Assembly (NCBI GenBank): GCA_903875045.1
Contig: CAIQUS010000035.1
Coordinates: 62,001-126,000 of the forward strand
Source: an uncultured Bacteroidales bacterium
GTDB taxonomy: Bacteria > Bacteroidota > Bacteroidia > Bacteroidales > FEN-979
Reading direction: 5' to 3'
DNA length: 64,000 nt
The notes under the pieces are model-generated. The model saw nothing but the letters and a program-made list of their open reading frames with translations, did no database searches and was not told where the DNA came from. Numbering within the stretch: position 1 is the first letter of the stretch; every line of letters starts with the position of its first letter. Below, piece by piece: positions 1-10,319 of this stretch. The position numbers and the translations under genes are program-made.

Positions 1-1419
1 ACAGGATTCAGTCTGTTTCCGGCATCGGAGAAACCCCAATTTCTCATTCGCATTGTTACCCCGCTTCAGTCGGGACTTGCTTACACTGATTCTGTTACCC
101 GGGATATTGAGAAGCAACTTGGGCGAATGCCCGATGTGAAGTATTTTGCTTCCAATATCGGTAAAGGAAATCCACAGGTATATTATAATGTCATCCAGGC
201 CAATCTCAGGACCGATTTTGCTGAAATATTTGTCCAGCTGGATCAGCACACGCCTGCAAAAAAGAAACTGGAGATCATAGAAGCCCTTCGGAAAAAATGG
301 ACCCCATATCCTGGTGCACGTGTGGAGGTAAAGAATTTTGAACAGGGCCCCCCGGTGCTGGCACCTGTCGAAATCAGGCTGTTCGGCGAAAACCTCGACA
401 CACTTCGCCACCTGGCCGGTCAGGTTGAACAATTGTTGAAAAACACACAGGGTACCATGTATGTCAATAATCCGGTGAGCAACCTGAAAACTGATCTGGT
501 GGTAACGGTGAACAAAGATAAAGCGCTTCAACTGGGTATTCCAACGGTGAACATCGGTCGGACAGTCAGGATGGCTGTTGCGGGTATTAAGGCCGGTAAG
601 TTTACGGATGACGCGGGTACAAGCTTTGATATCCTGGTGGGCACTCCGCGTGAAGGAAAGCCGCGGCTTGATGTTTTTGATAACCTCTATGTGAACAGCA
701 ATTCCGGAATCGCTGTTCCGCTGCAGCAACTGGCTTCCATCAAACTGCAAACATCCCCGCTAACCATCAACCATTATAATAAAGTCCGGACCGTTTCAGT
801 CACAGCCTTTGTTCAAAAGGGTTTTCTGAATGATCAGGTCAACACAGAGGTGATCAGTAAAATGGATAAATTTATCATGCCTTCAGGCTACACTTTTTCG
901 ATGGGTGGCGAGTTCGAGAGTCGTAATGAGTCCTTCGCCGGATTTGGAGGAATCATCATTGTTTCGTTCTTCCTTTTCATTGCTGTGCTGATTTTGCTTT
1001 TCAAATCATTCCGGAACACTCTGATCGTGCTTTCCGTGATCCCGCTGGGGCTGGTAGGCGCCATGATTGCTTTGTGGATAACTGGTAATTCGGTGTCGTT
1101 TGTGGCCATCGTAGGTTTGATTGCCCTGGCCGGGATCGAGGTGAAGAACACCATTCTGCTGGTTGATTTCACCAATCAGATGAGGAGAGAAGGAGCCCAA
1201 ATGGAACATGCCATCAGAAGCGCCTCGGAGATCCGGTTTCTGCCGATCATACTGACCTCGCTCACGGCGATTGGAGGGTTGATGCCGATTGCCATCTCTA
1301 CCAACCCGCTTATCTCACCACTTGCCATTGTGATTATTGGCGGTCTCATCAGTTCCACACTGTTGTCGCGCATAGTCACTCCGGTGATTTATAAACTCAT
1401 GCCTCCCAAATTGGGTTAA
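1..1419 (+). CDS. RND-family efflux transporter permease, C-terminal part (5' end cut by window edge)
   Basis: Inner-membrane proton-driven pump subunit of the AcrB/MexB type, which with a periplasmic adaptor and an outer-membrane channel exports drugs or other toxic compounds. The frame is open from base 1 without a start, so about 472 C-terminal residues are seen of a protein usually just over 1000 long. The visible part holds the second periplasmic porter loop and then the last membrane bundle: a hydrophobic helix after the GGEFESRNESFAGF segment, the conserved stretch GLIALAGIEVKNTILLVDF, and a final pair of helices ending in a short tail. Adaptor and channel genes are probably upstream, outside the window. 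The substrate cannot be told from this fragment. Family assignment is firm. Confidence 0.93.
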   Translation, partial: TGFSLFPASEKPQFLIRIVTPLQSGLAYTDSVTRDIEKQLGRMPDVKYFASNIGKGNPQVYYNVIQANLRTDFAEIFVQLDQHTPAKKKLEIIEALRKKWTPYPGARVEVKNFEQGPPVLAPVEIRLFGENLDTLRHLAGQVEQLLKNTQGTMYVNNPVSNLKTDLVVTVNKDKALQLGIPTVNIGRTVRMAVAGIKAGKFTDDAGTSFDILVGTPREGKPRLDVFDNLYVNSNSGIAVPLQQLASIKLQTSPLTINHYNKVRTVSVTAFVQKGFLNDQVNTEVISKMDKFIMPSGYTFSMGGEFESRNESFAGFGGIIIVSFFLFIAVLILLFKSFRNTLIVLSVIPLGLVGAMIALWITGNSVSFVAIVGLIALAGIEVKNTILLVDFTNQMRREGAQMEHAIRSASEIRFLPIILTSLTAIGGLMPIAISTNPLISPLAIVIIGGLISSTLLSRIVTPVIYKLMPPKLG

Positions 1420-1455
1420 ACTCCCATAGTTGTTGTTTCGGTGGTTATAGTTGAT

Positions 1456-1826
1456 GCCCTACGGGCTAAGAGATGACGGGTTTCTGCTTTTTTTATGGAC
1501 GTTAAAGCCCTACGGGCCAGGGGGTGACAGGTTTCTGCTTTTTTTATGGACGTTAAAGCCCTACGGGCTAGGGGGTGACAGGTTTCTGCTTTTTTTATGG
1601 ACGTTAAAGCCCTACGGGCTAGGGGGTGCAGGTTTTTGTCCTTCTTTTATTGGTATTAAAGCCCTACGGGCTAGGGGGTGACAGGATTTTGTCCTTCTTT
1701 TATTGGTATTAAAGCCCTACGGGCCAGGGGGTGCAGGTTTTTGTCCTGCTTTTATTGGTATTAAAGCCCTACGGGCTAGGGGATGCAGATTTTCGCTGTT
1801 TTTTTTGATATGAAAGCCCTGTGGGC
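1456..1826. repeat. Eight-copy tandem repeat with palindromic core GCCCTACGGGC, period 50-53 bp
   Basis: The 602-bp gap between the efflux gene and the next gene is largely filled by direct repeats. Cores start at 1456, 1507, 1558, 1609, 1661, 1714, 1766 and 1816; the last is GCCCTGTGGGC. Each core is an inverted repeat able to form a 4-bp stem around a TAC loop, and is preceded by AAA in most copies. Between cores the spacers are near-identical T-rich stretches: copies 2-4 share TTTCTGCTTTTTTTATGGACGTT-like spacers, copies 5-7 share TTGTCCT/CTTCTTTTATTGGTATT-like spacers, so at least two rounds of amplification occurred. Bases 1830-2021 hold nothing else I can support. Function unknown. Confidence 0.9.
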
Positions 1827-2021
1827 TATTTTGGTGAAATTGACATGGATAGGATAATTTGCATTATTCTTTGTTTGAGGTTTATGACGGTGGAAATTAA
1901 TAAGGTTTAACACAGTTTTTTTCATTGTTGTGAAAATTGTGATTACCTTCGGGCTGGTTTCCGGACGCAACCTCCATGGATCTGGTTTCATATTCAGAGA
2001 TGCCCGGCGAATTCTTCTCAG

Positions 2022-3185
2022 ATGAAAAAACTTGTAGCGATATTCCTCCTCCTGGTTTCTATCTCTGCGGTATGTCAGCCTCAAAGAAAGGTCAAACGTG
2101 TGATCCTGATCAGGAATAACATCACCTGTGCAATTAAACGGATTACCATTAACTCTGATGTGACAGTCACCCTCGCCTCCGGAAAGGAAATTTCCGGGAG
2201 GGTATCGGAAATAAAGGCCGATACAATATTTTTCAGGGATAACTTTATTCGGGTTGGCGATATTAAAAGGATGATATTTAACAACATGCCGTCCATGCCA
2301 TCCATGCCCGGACCATTTGCTCACCCAAATCGCGTGACAGAATTTGCCTACGTAGCCGGTTCATCTGCACAGCAGCTCATTTGCCCGCCCGACAGTGTGT
2401 ATCGTAACAGCTGGAGCTACCAGTTGTATGTCAAAGGCCTGATCTACGAGGCGAAAAAGGCACGAAACCAGGAGAGGAATCCGTTGATCGAAACCAGAAA
2501 TCCACTCATCGGTAACGCGGCCATTCAATATGATTCAGGTTACTCTGCCAGTGATACCGGCAACCTGCTCAGCAACGTAAAAGCTTTTACCGGGAAGACT
2601 CCTCAAGTCCGGCATTATAATAACTTCCTGAAATGGAACATTACCAAACTGGCCCACCTGGAGGTTGCATTTTCCTACGAACGATTGATTACCGAAACTT
2701 TGACATGGGAAACAGAACTCAGTGCGATCTTCGGGGTGCAGTCGGCAGATGCACACTATCAAATTCCTCAGCCCTTATATAATTACAATGGTTTTTCAGT
2801 CACCACCTATCCGAAACTCTTTCTCATCAATTCCACAACATATTTTGGAGCTGTTTTCATGTACCGATATCTTTGGGCCAACGATATACGTACAGGCTGG
2901 CCTGATCAGTATGAAAGCGGCCTACTCCAGGACCAATACCGGAATGACTTCGGAATCAGCCTCCGTATTGGGATCATGAGGCGTTACGGGTCATTTGTGG
3001 TCGATTATTATTTCGGAGGTGGTGTTAAATACATCACGCTGCACCAATTGGTGTATGGGTATTACCAATATCATGACAGTGGTAGCATGAGATGGTATCA
3101 CGAAGATCACTCACCGGATGTGTATGACAAGGCTCTTTTAGGGCTGGTGCTCAATCTGGGGATTAAGATCGGACTTGCGTTTTAA
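2022..3185 (+). CDS. Exported protein of unknown function, probable outer-membrane or periplasmic
   Basis: I do not recognise a named family. The 387-aa product starts with a clear signal peptide (Met-Lys-Lys, hydrophobic core, cleavage near residue 19 after AVCQ). Residues about 45-90 look like a small all-beta domain: alternating hydrophobic residues around GKEISGRVSEIKADTIFF, a pattern seen at the N-terminus of many Bacteroidota envelope proteins. A short NPLI-containing duplication lies near residues 155-165. The C-terminal 180 residues are rich in Tyr, Phe and Gly with alternating polar and hydrophobic runs, suggestive of outer-membrane beta strands. The ATG at 2022 fits the signal peptide. 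The next gene on the same strand starts 66 bp after its stop. Confidence 0.7.
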   Translation: MKKLVAIFLLLVSISAVCQPQRKVKRVILIRNNITCAIKRITINSDVTVTLASGKEISGRVSEIKADTIFFRDNFIRVGDIKRMIFNNMPSMPSMPGPFAHPNRVTEFAYVAGSSAQQLICPPDSVYRNSWSYQLYVKGLIYEAKKARNQERNPLIETRNPLIGNAAIQYDSGYSASDTGNLLSNVKAFTGKTPQVRHYNNFLKWNITKLAHLEVAFSYERLITETLTWETELSAIFGVQSADAHYQIPQPLYNYNGFSVTTYPKLFLINSTTYFGAVFMYRYLWANDIRTGWPDQYESGLLQDQYRNDFGISLRIGIMRRYGSFVVDYYFGGGVKYITLHQLVYGYYQYHDSGSMRWYHEDHSPDVYDKALLGLVLNLGIKIGLAF

Positions 3186-3251
3186 TTAAGTGCCACATTT
3201 GCGACATTTTCATTCCGGATACTGTTGCTTTTTTGTATTTTTAAAAAATTA

Positions 3252-6200
3252 ATGGGTACGAAAAAAATAACCTGGTTTCTCCTTACAATTGGTTTTCTGT
3301 TCTGCATGCCCCCTTTGCATGCTCAGGTGATGGTTTCCCCTACAGCGAAGCCGGCTTCACTTGTCATTTGCGGGGATGATGGTCTTTTTTCATTTCTTAT
3401 TGCGAATACCACAGGCGGTACCATGACCGGTGCCACACTTACCATTGATCTGCCGCCATCGGTCAGATACACCCCCGGATCAGTGACAGGTGCCACAGAA
3501 TCGAACATTACCAACCTGAACCAGCCTGTATTTAATTTGCCCTCTATTCTGAATAATACAGCCCATCCTGTTGAATATCACGCCAAACTGGTATGCGGAT
3601 ATACAAACACCATTGCATTCGAATACATCGTTAATTATAACAATACCAACTATTCAGGAACTGATCCTCCGCTGCAGAATTATTATTTCCCTTCCCCGGT
3701 CATCACCAATATCACCAATAACACCGCTGTAATCCCGGTAAATTCAACCATCACACGCAACATCACCATTGTTCAGCAGGGGTTAAATGCCAGCCTTGAT
3801 ACACTTTATCTGCTTGACCAGCATACATCGGATATTCAGGTTTTATCCTGTAGCATGGGTACATTCCATCCTTACGTAGGGCCGGGGCCTTTGCGGGTGG
3901 ATACCATCATCCTCACCGGGAATGATTTTCCCGGCGGCAACGGTAAATTTGATGCCGGTGAGTCGATCATCGTTGGCGAAACGGTAAAACTGACGGGATG
4001 TACCAACGGACAGTCAACCCTGAAAGCAGCCTGGGGTTGCTATGGCTCGATATGTAATTTTTATTCCGCATTTCCTTCCGTATCACCGGCATCAGGAAGT
4101 CCGGATATTTCGCTGGCCTTTACTGCAAACCGTCGAAGCTGGGGCTTTATTGATAATTCAGGGTTTGTTGAGTTCACAGTTACGAATACCGGGTCGGGGG
4201 CCGGCGGTACTGCTTTTGACCTGAATATCCTTTCTGGGTTTTCTTCCGGGGGGGCGACCTATTATCCAAATTCAAACTGGGTCAACAAAGTCGACTCGTT
4301 TTCAGTAAATGGCAATTATCTGCTCACCGGGTATAATTATGGGGTTGGGGCACTGAACGGGCAATACGCATTTTATACACAGCTCAAATACACTTTCGAC
4401 CCCGATGGTCCGGGTGTGGGGCTGGAAGATACAGATGGTGATGGCTTTTTTGATGACCTGCCGCCCGGGAAATCATTTACCATTAAAGCTCATACTTATT
4501 ACAGCTGGACGCAAGCCGTTAGTACGATACCCACCGGGAAGACATGTGGTCAGGGCTGGACAAACTCTGCCTGGCAGGGGTTCCGGTTTGGTTATGCTTT
4601 CAGAAACCAATGCAACACCGCATCTGGGGTTAACTGGGTCCCGAATACCAACGTGAACCAGTTTATGACCTACAGTACCTCCACCGTGCAGACAAACATT
4701 CCGCCCGACCTTTATGATCTGACACCTGTCTGGTTTGAACATACTGTAGCTACATCTACCGTATTCAACAGTGAAGGATGTCCTTTCGATTCAATTGTTT
4801 ATAAAGTGGTGCTTCCTCAGGGCATCATCATCGCCAACGGTTATACAGCCACTTTCAAAGGGATCAGCATGGGAAACCCTGTTATATCCGGTGATAGTGC
4901 CTTTTATTTTTTGGATAAGAGCAGAATCATGACCGGCGGACTTTTTCGTGTTCCCGTGGTTGTAAAGTGCGAACTGGCGCATCAACCCATTTCGACCATC
5001 CATGCCGAATTGAAATTCTGGTGCGATAACAGGAATTACCAGAACCGTTTTTTTACATACTGGTGCGGAGACTCACCGCTTTTTGGTATTCAGTGCCCCA
5101 TTGCGAATTGTCCCGATCCGTCGGTATCCTTATTTAACATTCAGCGAACTACCCTTGGATGGACAAACGACCGGTGCACAACCCGCGTTGCGTCTTCCAC
5201 TTCCGGGATCAGACTTGACCATGCCATGTCGAAGGATACGATCAGAATCAGGGCGGCAGGACGTTTGCATGGAGCTGTTGACAGCCTTTTTTTTAAGTTA
5301 AAACATAACGCCCCCGGCGGAACATGGGGAAACCAGCTGTTTTTTAATTACCTGACAGATACACTTCGCTTTTACAACGCTGAAACCACCACCTGGATTA
5401 CCTGTGCCAACCTTAATCCGCAAATAACGAATGGATCTTCTTCAGTGTTATCAACCTATTTCGGTGATCTTACCAATCCGGGAGGCTGCCTGTCAGGGGT
5501 CACTTTTACTGCAGGCGACTCTTTATCCTATGTCGTTTATGGAACAGTCAAAAACATCGCCCAGATGGAATGGCGGGTTGTACCCGGACTCAGAGCAAAT
5601 TTTCATTGGAAAAACCAGTCAGTTGAAACCTCATGCAACGATCTGGGTACCACTTTCAGTGTTCTTGGAAGCAATTTTCCGCTTCTTGCAGGTACCAATT
5701 ACCAGCAAATAGTTATTGAGGGATGTGATGTGTTTCAATATGAAGGGATGGTTTACAGAACCCTGGATGTTTGTGGCGGTGATATTGGCTTTCCGAATGA
5801 AGTCCGGCCGTTTTGTTTGATCGATACCATTACGTTTACACTTCCTGAAGGATTTTCGTACCAGGCCGGCAGCTCAATCCATTCCTATTATCTTGACAAT
5901 GGGGGTTATAAAAATGAAAATATTGCAGATCCGGTGATTACCATGGGAAGTGCAGGTACCAGTTTGATGTTTATCCGAAATTCAGCATGGGGATTTCCTG
6001 ATTACTACGATTGTTGGAATGTTCACGACAGGATTCGTTTCAATGCCTCCCCATCGTGTAAAGCTACCGGAAATTATAGTTACGGAATGGATGCAAGGGG
6101 CCGGTACCAGTTTTATGCAAACGGAATCGGGATATATAAAGCAAATGCAACGAGTGTTCCGGTTTCATACACACCACCTTTGATGAATTTGAACACCTTA

Positions 6201-9200
6201 ATCGGCACCGCTGAAGGACTACAGGATACCGTGGTTTGGAAGATCAGCGTTTGCAATGTCCGTACTTTCCCGGCCGGGAATAACTGGATCGGATTTGAAA
6301 ATTCCTCTGCGGGAATAAACATTGTCTCCGTCAAAGATGTCACCAACCCTGCCGTTCCGGTTTTCAGCGTGTTAAATACCTATGGCATTGGAAAAAAATG
6401 GATGCAGCTTGGCTCATTCAATGCAAGTCAATGCCGGACTTATGAGATCCGTGCTACCTATACAGTATGCAGTTTCGACAGTGTTTTGGTGCGTCATGGA
6501 GTTAATTGCTCCACTTATCCGGTAAATCCTGAACTTGGTTATCCACCTTCAGCCTATAGCTGTAGCGAGAATATTAAGTTCCTGTACCTTGATCCAAAAT
6601 CAATTCATCTGAATGTTTCAGTCACATCGCCAACAAACCCGGTAAATTTGTGTGATACACTTGATTATGAGGTGGAAGTCACCAATTCACAACTTGCATA
6701 CGGATACAATCTGTCTCTTGCTGTTGCCATACCTCCCGGGGTAGATATTTTGTCTGGTGTTTCGATGATAAAATTTCCCTATACCACCGGAACCTGGCTT
6801 ACACTCGCCAATCCTGTTAATTTACCTGCGGGAAGCAACAAATGGGTTTTCAATATTTCCGGTGATCCTAACGGTGTTGTGATCCTCAAAGGAACAGACA
6901 GCATTCCGAAAAACGGGTACAGGTTGAGGTTCAGGGTCCTGACCAACTGTAATTTTACTTCGGGAAAATCTTTACAAATTACCGCTTCTGCCCTGAATGC
7001 CTGTGGTGATGGCGAATCAAGGGTTTCGTACTCCATGCCTGTGGTGATCGATGGTTTGCCAACCAATGTCAGCCTCTATGTGATCAGTGCCCAGGTACCG
7101 GCATCGCTTCCAACCTGCAGCGACAGTTCCCTGATGAAGATCAAGGTGATCAATCTTGGCCCGAATGCCGTGTCGAGCATCGAAAAAATAGGTGTAAACC
7201 TGGATGACGCTTTTGATTATTCTGCAAATTCACTCACAGGAATCCACAATGGACCATCGGGCATTGCCTCCAACATCACAACAGGTGGCATCCGGTACAT
7301 CAATTTTGCCATCCAGCCTAACCTGGCCATCAATGATTCGATTGTGTTTTCTTTTAAACTGAATGATATTGACCCCGGAAGTCTCCATTGTGATACCCTC
7401 ACCGTTGAAACCACCACATTGCTTGTTGCCCAGGTGAATTGCAGTACCGCCCCCACCGGAAGTTGTCTCATTCAATCGATAACATCAGCAACCAGCAGCA
7501 ACGTGCCAGTGTCAAAAGATAATATTGCATTCGGCTCATATAATGCTCAAAGCACTCCCAACGGAACCACCGATGAAACGGTTACGATTCACTACCGGGT
7601 TAAAAATACAGGCGCTGTTAACCTGAACAGTGGCAATCTTTCGGTAGTCTTTGTACATGATTCAAATCAAAATGGGTTACCCGATGAAACAGGTGCCGAC
7701 TCTTTGTTCAGTCAGGTGATACCGGTTGTAACATTGATACCCGGAGATAGTGTTGCGATGACTGCTTCTTTTTCAGTGCCGGCAGATAAAGTTTGTAACA
7801 TGTTAGCTGCCTTGAAATTAAACAGTAATCCCTGCATTTGCAGTGAAGTGGTGCTGCCTGTAGCATTAATCAGAATAATTAATGCCGGAACTGATTTTTC
7901 AACATGCGCCAATAATCCAGTTCAGATGGGTATGACCGGAGTTTCACCATACACCTATCATTGGATTCCTTCGCTCTACCTCAACTCTTCTGTGATTGCC
8001 AACCCGGTCTTTAATTTTGGAGGCGTGGTTAGTGTCCCCACAAGTTTTAACTACATTTTACAAACAACACGCCCCGGTGACTGCCTGTCGCGGGATACCA
8101 CTGTTGTAACGGTATACCCGGCTGCATTTGCCTCTGCAGGAAATGATACCACAGTATGCCCCCTCAGCACGGTTACGATGGCCACCTCTTACGCGTCCTT
8201 TCATACTTCGATGCATTGGACCACCGGTGGCGATGGGGTTTTCGATCATCCGGACTCTTTACATGCAGGGTATACACCTGGTAGTACCGACATTCTCCTT
8301 GGTTCCGCGACACTCACTTTTACAGCCCAGGGCCCATGCGGATCCATGGGTGACCAGGTCCTGGTTTCCTTAAATGCGTTACCGGTTGTAACAAACTCGC
8401 CCCTTCGCGAAACTGTGTGTTCAGCTGCTTCACCGATGATAACCCTGACCGGTACTCCCACGGTGACAACATTCTCCTGGACAGCCTCCGGTAGTTCCGG
8501 AAATGTGACCGGATTTGGCCCCGGCAATGGACTCGTGATCAATCAGAACCTCTTTAATACGGGTTTTGACCACGAGATAGTCACTTATAGCATTACCCCG
8601 TCATCTCCAACATGCCAGGGATTTGCGACCAATTACCAGGTGATGGTCCTTCCGGTTTCTGATGTGTATTTCTCACCGGTATCTCAGGTGATATGTTCGC
8701 AACAAACCACCGGGATAAACCTGCTATCACACGTGGACAGTACCTCCTTCACCTGGACGGCAATAGCCGGATCCCCTGCTATTACGGGCTATTCCAATGG
8801 TTCCGGGGCCCTGATTTCACAAACGCTGTTGAATACCGGAACCGTCACCGACAGTGTGGTATATACGGTAACACCAGTCTCATTCGGATGTACACCAGGT
8901 GTACCTCAAACAGTTGTTGTAAAGGTGAAGCCAGCACCGCACATGACAAATACGATCACAGCCTTCACACAGTGTTCATCACAGGTAACAACTATCCTGC
9001 TTCAGTCAAATTTTTCTTCAAGTACCTTTGCCTGGACAGCAACCGGCAGTTCAGTGAATGTTTCAGGGTACTATCCAGGTGCCGGATCTTCTATCGTGCA
9101 ACCCCTTGTAAACACAGGATTTAGCAATGAATCTGTTACCTATTCCGTAACACCTTCCTTCAACGGTTGCACAGGATTGCCAACTGATTTTATTATTACA

Positions 9201-10319
9201 GTTTATCCGGTGCCCAATGCTTATTGCATTCCAACCACACAAACTGTGTGTTCAGCCAGAAATTGCACCATTGATCTCATGTCGGATGTGGCAGGGGCAA
9301 ATTTCACCTGGACCGGCAACAGCATTTCTCCGTTCATTACTGGCTATGCACCGGGAAATGGGAACCAGATCAACCAGGTGTTGATAAACACAGGATTAAC
9401 CGGGTCTGTTACATACCAGATAACACCTTTTGCCAATGGTTGCCAGGGAACAAACACGGTATCGCAGGTCACCGTTAACCCGGCTCCTTCTGTTACCCAG
9501 GTGGGGTGTTTCGATCTTATCACCACAGCAAATGCAAAACCTTTTTTATTGCGCGGCGGAAAGCCTGCAGGCGGTGTTTATGCCGGAACCGGGGTGAGCA
9601 ATGGTTATTTTAATCCAACGCTCGCCGGCTCGGGTCTACATCATTTAACCTATACTTATTCCAATATTTACTTGTGTGATGATTCAGCACACTTTACGAT
9701 CATTGTTCAAAACAATTCCTTTAGCTGCGGGGGTGACCTAACCGATGTACGTGACGGGAAAAAGTACAAAACGGCAGTGATCGGAGGGAGATGCTGGATG
9801 GCACAGAATCTTACCCATGGTTTCCAGATGGAACCACCCTCACAACCGCAAACCAATAATTGCCTCAGCGAAAAATATTGCCTGACCAATGATCCCGGAT
9901 GCTCCATATATGGCGGACTTTACCAGTGGGATGAGTTGATGGGCTACGGCATCTCTTCGGCCAATCAGGGACTTTGTCCTCCGGCCTGGCATGTGCCTTC
10001 GGAAAGTGAATGGCAATTACTGATAAACAGTGTTGCAGCAGGTTTTATATTCCCCGGAGATGGCGTTGCAGCCGGCTTTCTGAAGGATCCATTCCTAAGT
10101 CAGCCATTTGATGCTTTGACGAAAGGGATTTATTACCTGAACAATACCTGGCAATTCATGTCTGATCCTCTCACGGTAACCATGTTCTGGACCTCTGATG
10201 CAACTGGTGCCAATCGGTCTGTTGCCCGTGGAATGAATGTAATCAACACCAGCGTTTCACGATATGAAGGAAGCCGGGGCAATGCTTTTCCGGTACGCTG
10301 TGTGAAAGATGTACCCTGA
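3252..10319 (+). CDS. Giant secreted multi-domain surface protein with PKD-like repeats and C-terminal FISUMP domain
   Basis: A 2355-residue exported protein. The ATG at 3252 begins a good signal peptide (about 25 residues, cleavage after LHAQ); a TTG 27 bp upstream would add residues before it and is less likely. Residues about 30-1650 consist of all-beta segments resembling DUF11/conserved-repeat domains of bacterial surface proteins. Residues about 1710-2080 hold four PKD-like repeats. From about 2165 to the end is a Fibrobacter succinogenes major paralogous (FISUMP) domain, recognised by VIGGRCWMAQNL, GGLYQWDELMGY and CPPAWHVPSESEWQ. Many cysteines are spread along the chain. I see no type IX secretion C-terminal signal. 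Likely a cell-surface or released adhesion or structural protein. The stop is directly followed by the stop of the opposite-strand OsmC gene. Confidence 0.85.
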   Translation: MGTKKITWFLLTIGFLFCMPPLHAQVMVSPTAKPASLVICGDDGLFSFLIANTTGGTMTGATLTIDLPPSVRYTPGSVTGATESNITNLNQPVFNLPSILNNTAHPVEYHAKLVCGYTNTIAFEYIVNYNNTNYSGTDPPLQNYYFPSPVITNITNNTAVIPVNSTITRNITIVQQGLNASLDTLYLLDQHTSDIQVLSCSMGTFHPYVGPGPLRVDTIILTGNDFPGGNGKFDAGESIIVGETVKLTGCTNGQSTLKAAWGCYGSICNFYSAFPSVSPASGSPDISLAFTANRRSWGFIDNSGFVEFTVTNTGSGAGGTAFDLNILSGFSSGGATYYPNSNWVNKVDSFSVNGNYLLTGYNYGVGALNGQYAFYTQLKYTFDPDGPGVGLEDTDGDGFFDDLPPGKSFTIKAHTYYSWTQAVSTIPTGKTCGQGWTNSAWQGFRFGYAFRNQCNTASGVNWVPNTNVNQFMTYSTSTVQTNIPPDLYDLTPVWFEHTVATSTVFNSEGCPFDSIVYKVVLPQGIIIANGYTATFKGISMGNPVISGDSAFYFLDKSRIMTGGLFRVPVVVKCELAHQPISTIHAELKFWCDNRNYQNRFFTYWCGDSPLFGIQCPIANCPDPSVSLFNIQRTTLGWTNDRCTTRVASSTSGIRLDHAMSKDTIRIRAAGRLHGAVDSLFFKLKHNAPGGTWGNQLFFNYLTDTLRFYNAETTTWITCANLNPQITNGSSSVLSTYFGDLTNPGGCLSGVTFTAGDSLSYVVYGTVKNIAQMEWRVVPGLRANFHWKNQSVETSCNDLGTTFSVLGSNFPLLAGTNYQQIVIEGCDVFQYEGMVYRTLDVCGGDIGFPNEVRPFCLIDTITFTLPEGFSYQAGSSIHSYYLDNGGYKNENIADPVITMGSAGTSLMFIRNSAWGFPDYYDCWNVHDRIRFNASPSCKATGNYSYGMDARGRYQFYANGIGIYKANATSVPVSYTPPLMNLNTLIGTAEGLQDTVVWKISVCNVRTFPAGNNWIGFENSSAGINIVSVKDVTNPAVPVFSVLNTYGIGKKWMQLGSFNASQCRTYEIRATYTVCSFDSVLVRHGVNCSTYPVNPELGYPPSAYSCSENIKFLYLDPKSIHLNVSVTSPTNPVNLCDTLDYEVEVTNSQLAYGYNLSLAVAIPPGVDILSGVSMIKFPYTTGTWLTLANPVNLPAGSNKWVFNISGDPNGVVILKGTDSIPKNGYRLRFRVLTNCNFTSGKSLQITASALNACGDGESRVSYSMPVVIDGLPTNVSLYVISAQVPASLPTCSDSSLMKIKVINLGPNAVSSIEKIGVNLDDAFDYSANSLTGIHNGPSGIASNITTGGIRYINFAIQPNLAINDSIVFSFKLNDIDPGSLHCDTLTVETTTLLVAQVNCSTAPTGSCLIQSITSATSSNVPVSKDNIAFGSYNAQSTPNGTTDETVTIHYRVKNTGAVNLNSGNLSVVFVHDSNQNGLPDETGADSLFSQVIPVVTLIPGDSVAMTASFSVPADKVCNMLAALKLNSNPCICSEVVLPVALIRIINAGTDFSTCANNPVQMGMTGVSPYTYHWIPSLYLNSSVIANPVFNFGGVVSVPTSFNYILQTTRPGDCLSRDTTVVTVYPAAFASAGNDTTVCPLSTVTMATSYASFHTSMHWTTGGDGVFDHPDSLHAGYTPGSTDILLGSATLTFTAQGPCGSMGDQVLVSLNALPVVTNSPLRETVCSAASPMITLTGTPTVTTFSWTASGSSGNVTGFGPGNGLVINQNLFNTGFDHEIVTYSITPSSPTCQGFATNYQVMVLPVSDVYFSPVSQVICSQQTTGINLLSHVDSTSFTWTAIAGSPAITGYSNGSGALISQTLLNTGTVTDSVVYTVTPVSFGCTPGVPQTVVVKVKPAPHMTNTITAFTQCSSQVTTILLQSNFSSSTFAWTATGSSVNVSGYYPGAGSSIVQPLVNTGFSNESVTYSVTPSFNGCTGLPTDFIITVYPVPNAYCIPTTQTVCSARNCTIDLMSDVAGANFTWTGNSISPFITGYAPGNGNQINQVLINTGLTGSVTYQITPFANGCQGTNTVSQVTVNPAPSVTQVGCFDLITTANAKPFLLRGGKPAGGVYAGTGVSNGYFNPTLAGSGLHHLTYTYSNIYLCDDSAHFTIIVQNNSFSCGGDLTDVRDGKKYKTAVIGGRCWMAQNLTHGFQMEPPSQPQTNNCLSEKYCLTNDPGCSIYGGLYQWDELMGYGISSANQGLCPPAWHVPSESEWQLLINSVAAGFIFPGDGVAAGFLKDPFLSQPFDALTKGIYYLNNTWQFMSDPLTVTMFWTSDATGANRSVARGMNVINTSVSRYEGSRGNAFPVRCVKDVP
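8380..9490 (+). repeat. Four PKD-like domain repeats within the giant surface protein
   Basis: Four consecutive protein repeats of about 90 residues. Each has a Cys near its start (TVCS, VICS, TQCS, TVCS), a F-x-W-T strand in the middle (FSWTA, FTWTA, FAWTA, FTWTG), a VSGYYPGAG or ITGYAPGNG-like turn, an LxNTG segment, and VTYSITP with a following Cys near the end. They are diverged from each other at DNA level, so the amplification is old. Confidence 0.8.

Noticed and set aside
1451-1681. Open frame of 76 codons with repeated LKPYG units
   Set aside because: It is only the translation of the 51-bp tandem repeat. The frame breaks when the spacer length changes from 51 to 52-53 bp, and no ribosome site is seen.
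1456-1826. Possible CRISPR array because of evenly spaced palindromic repeats
   Set aside because: The supposed spacers are near-identical to each other, the conserved core is only 11-15 bp, and no cas gene is nearby.
1776-2324. 182-codon open frame on the minus strand
   Set aside because: Overlaps the signal peptide and N-terminal part of the real plus-strand gene, its composition is unlike a real protein, and its 3' part lies in the repeat array.
8693-9124. 143-codon open frame inside the giant surface gene
   Set aside because: A +1 shadow of the PKD-like repeat region. The main frame shows clear domain structure there and no frameshift is needed.
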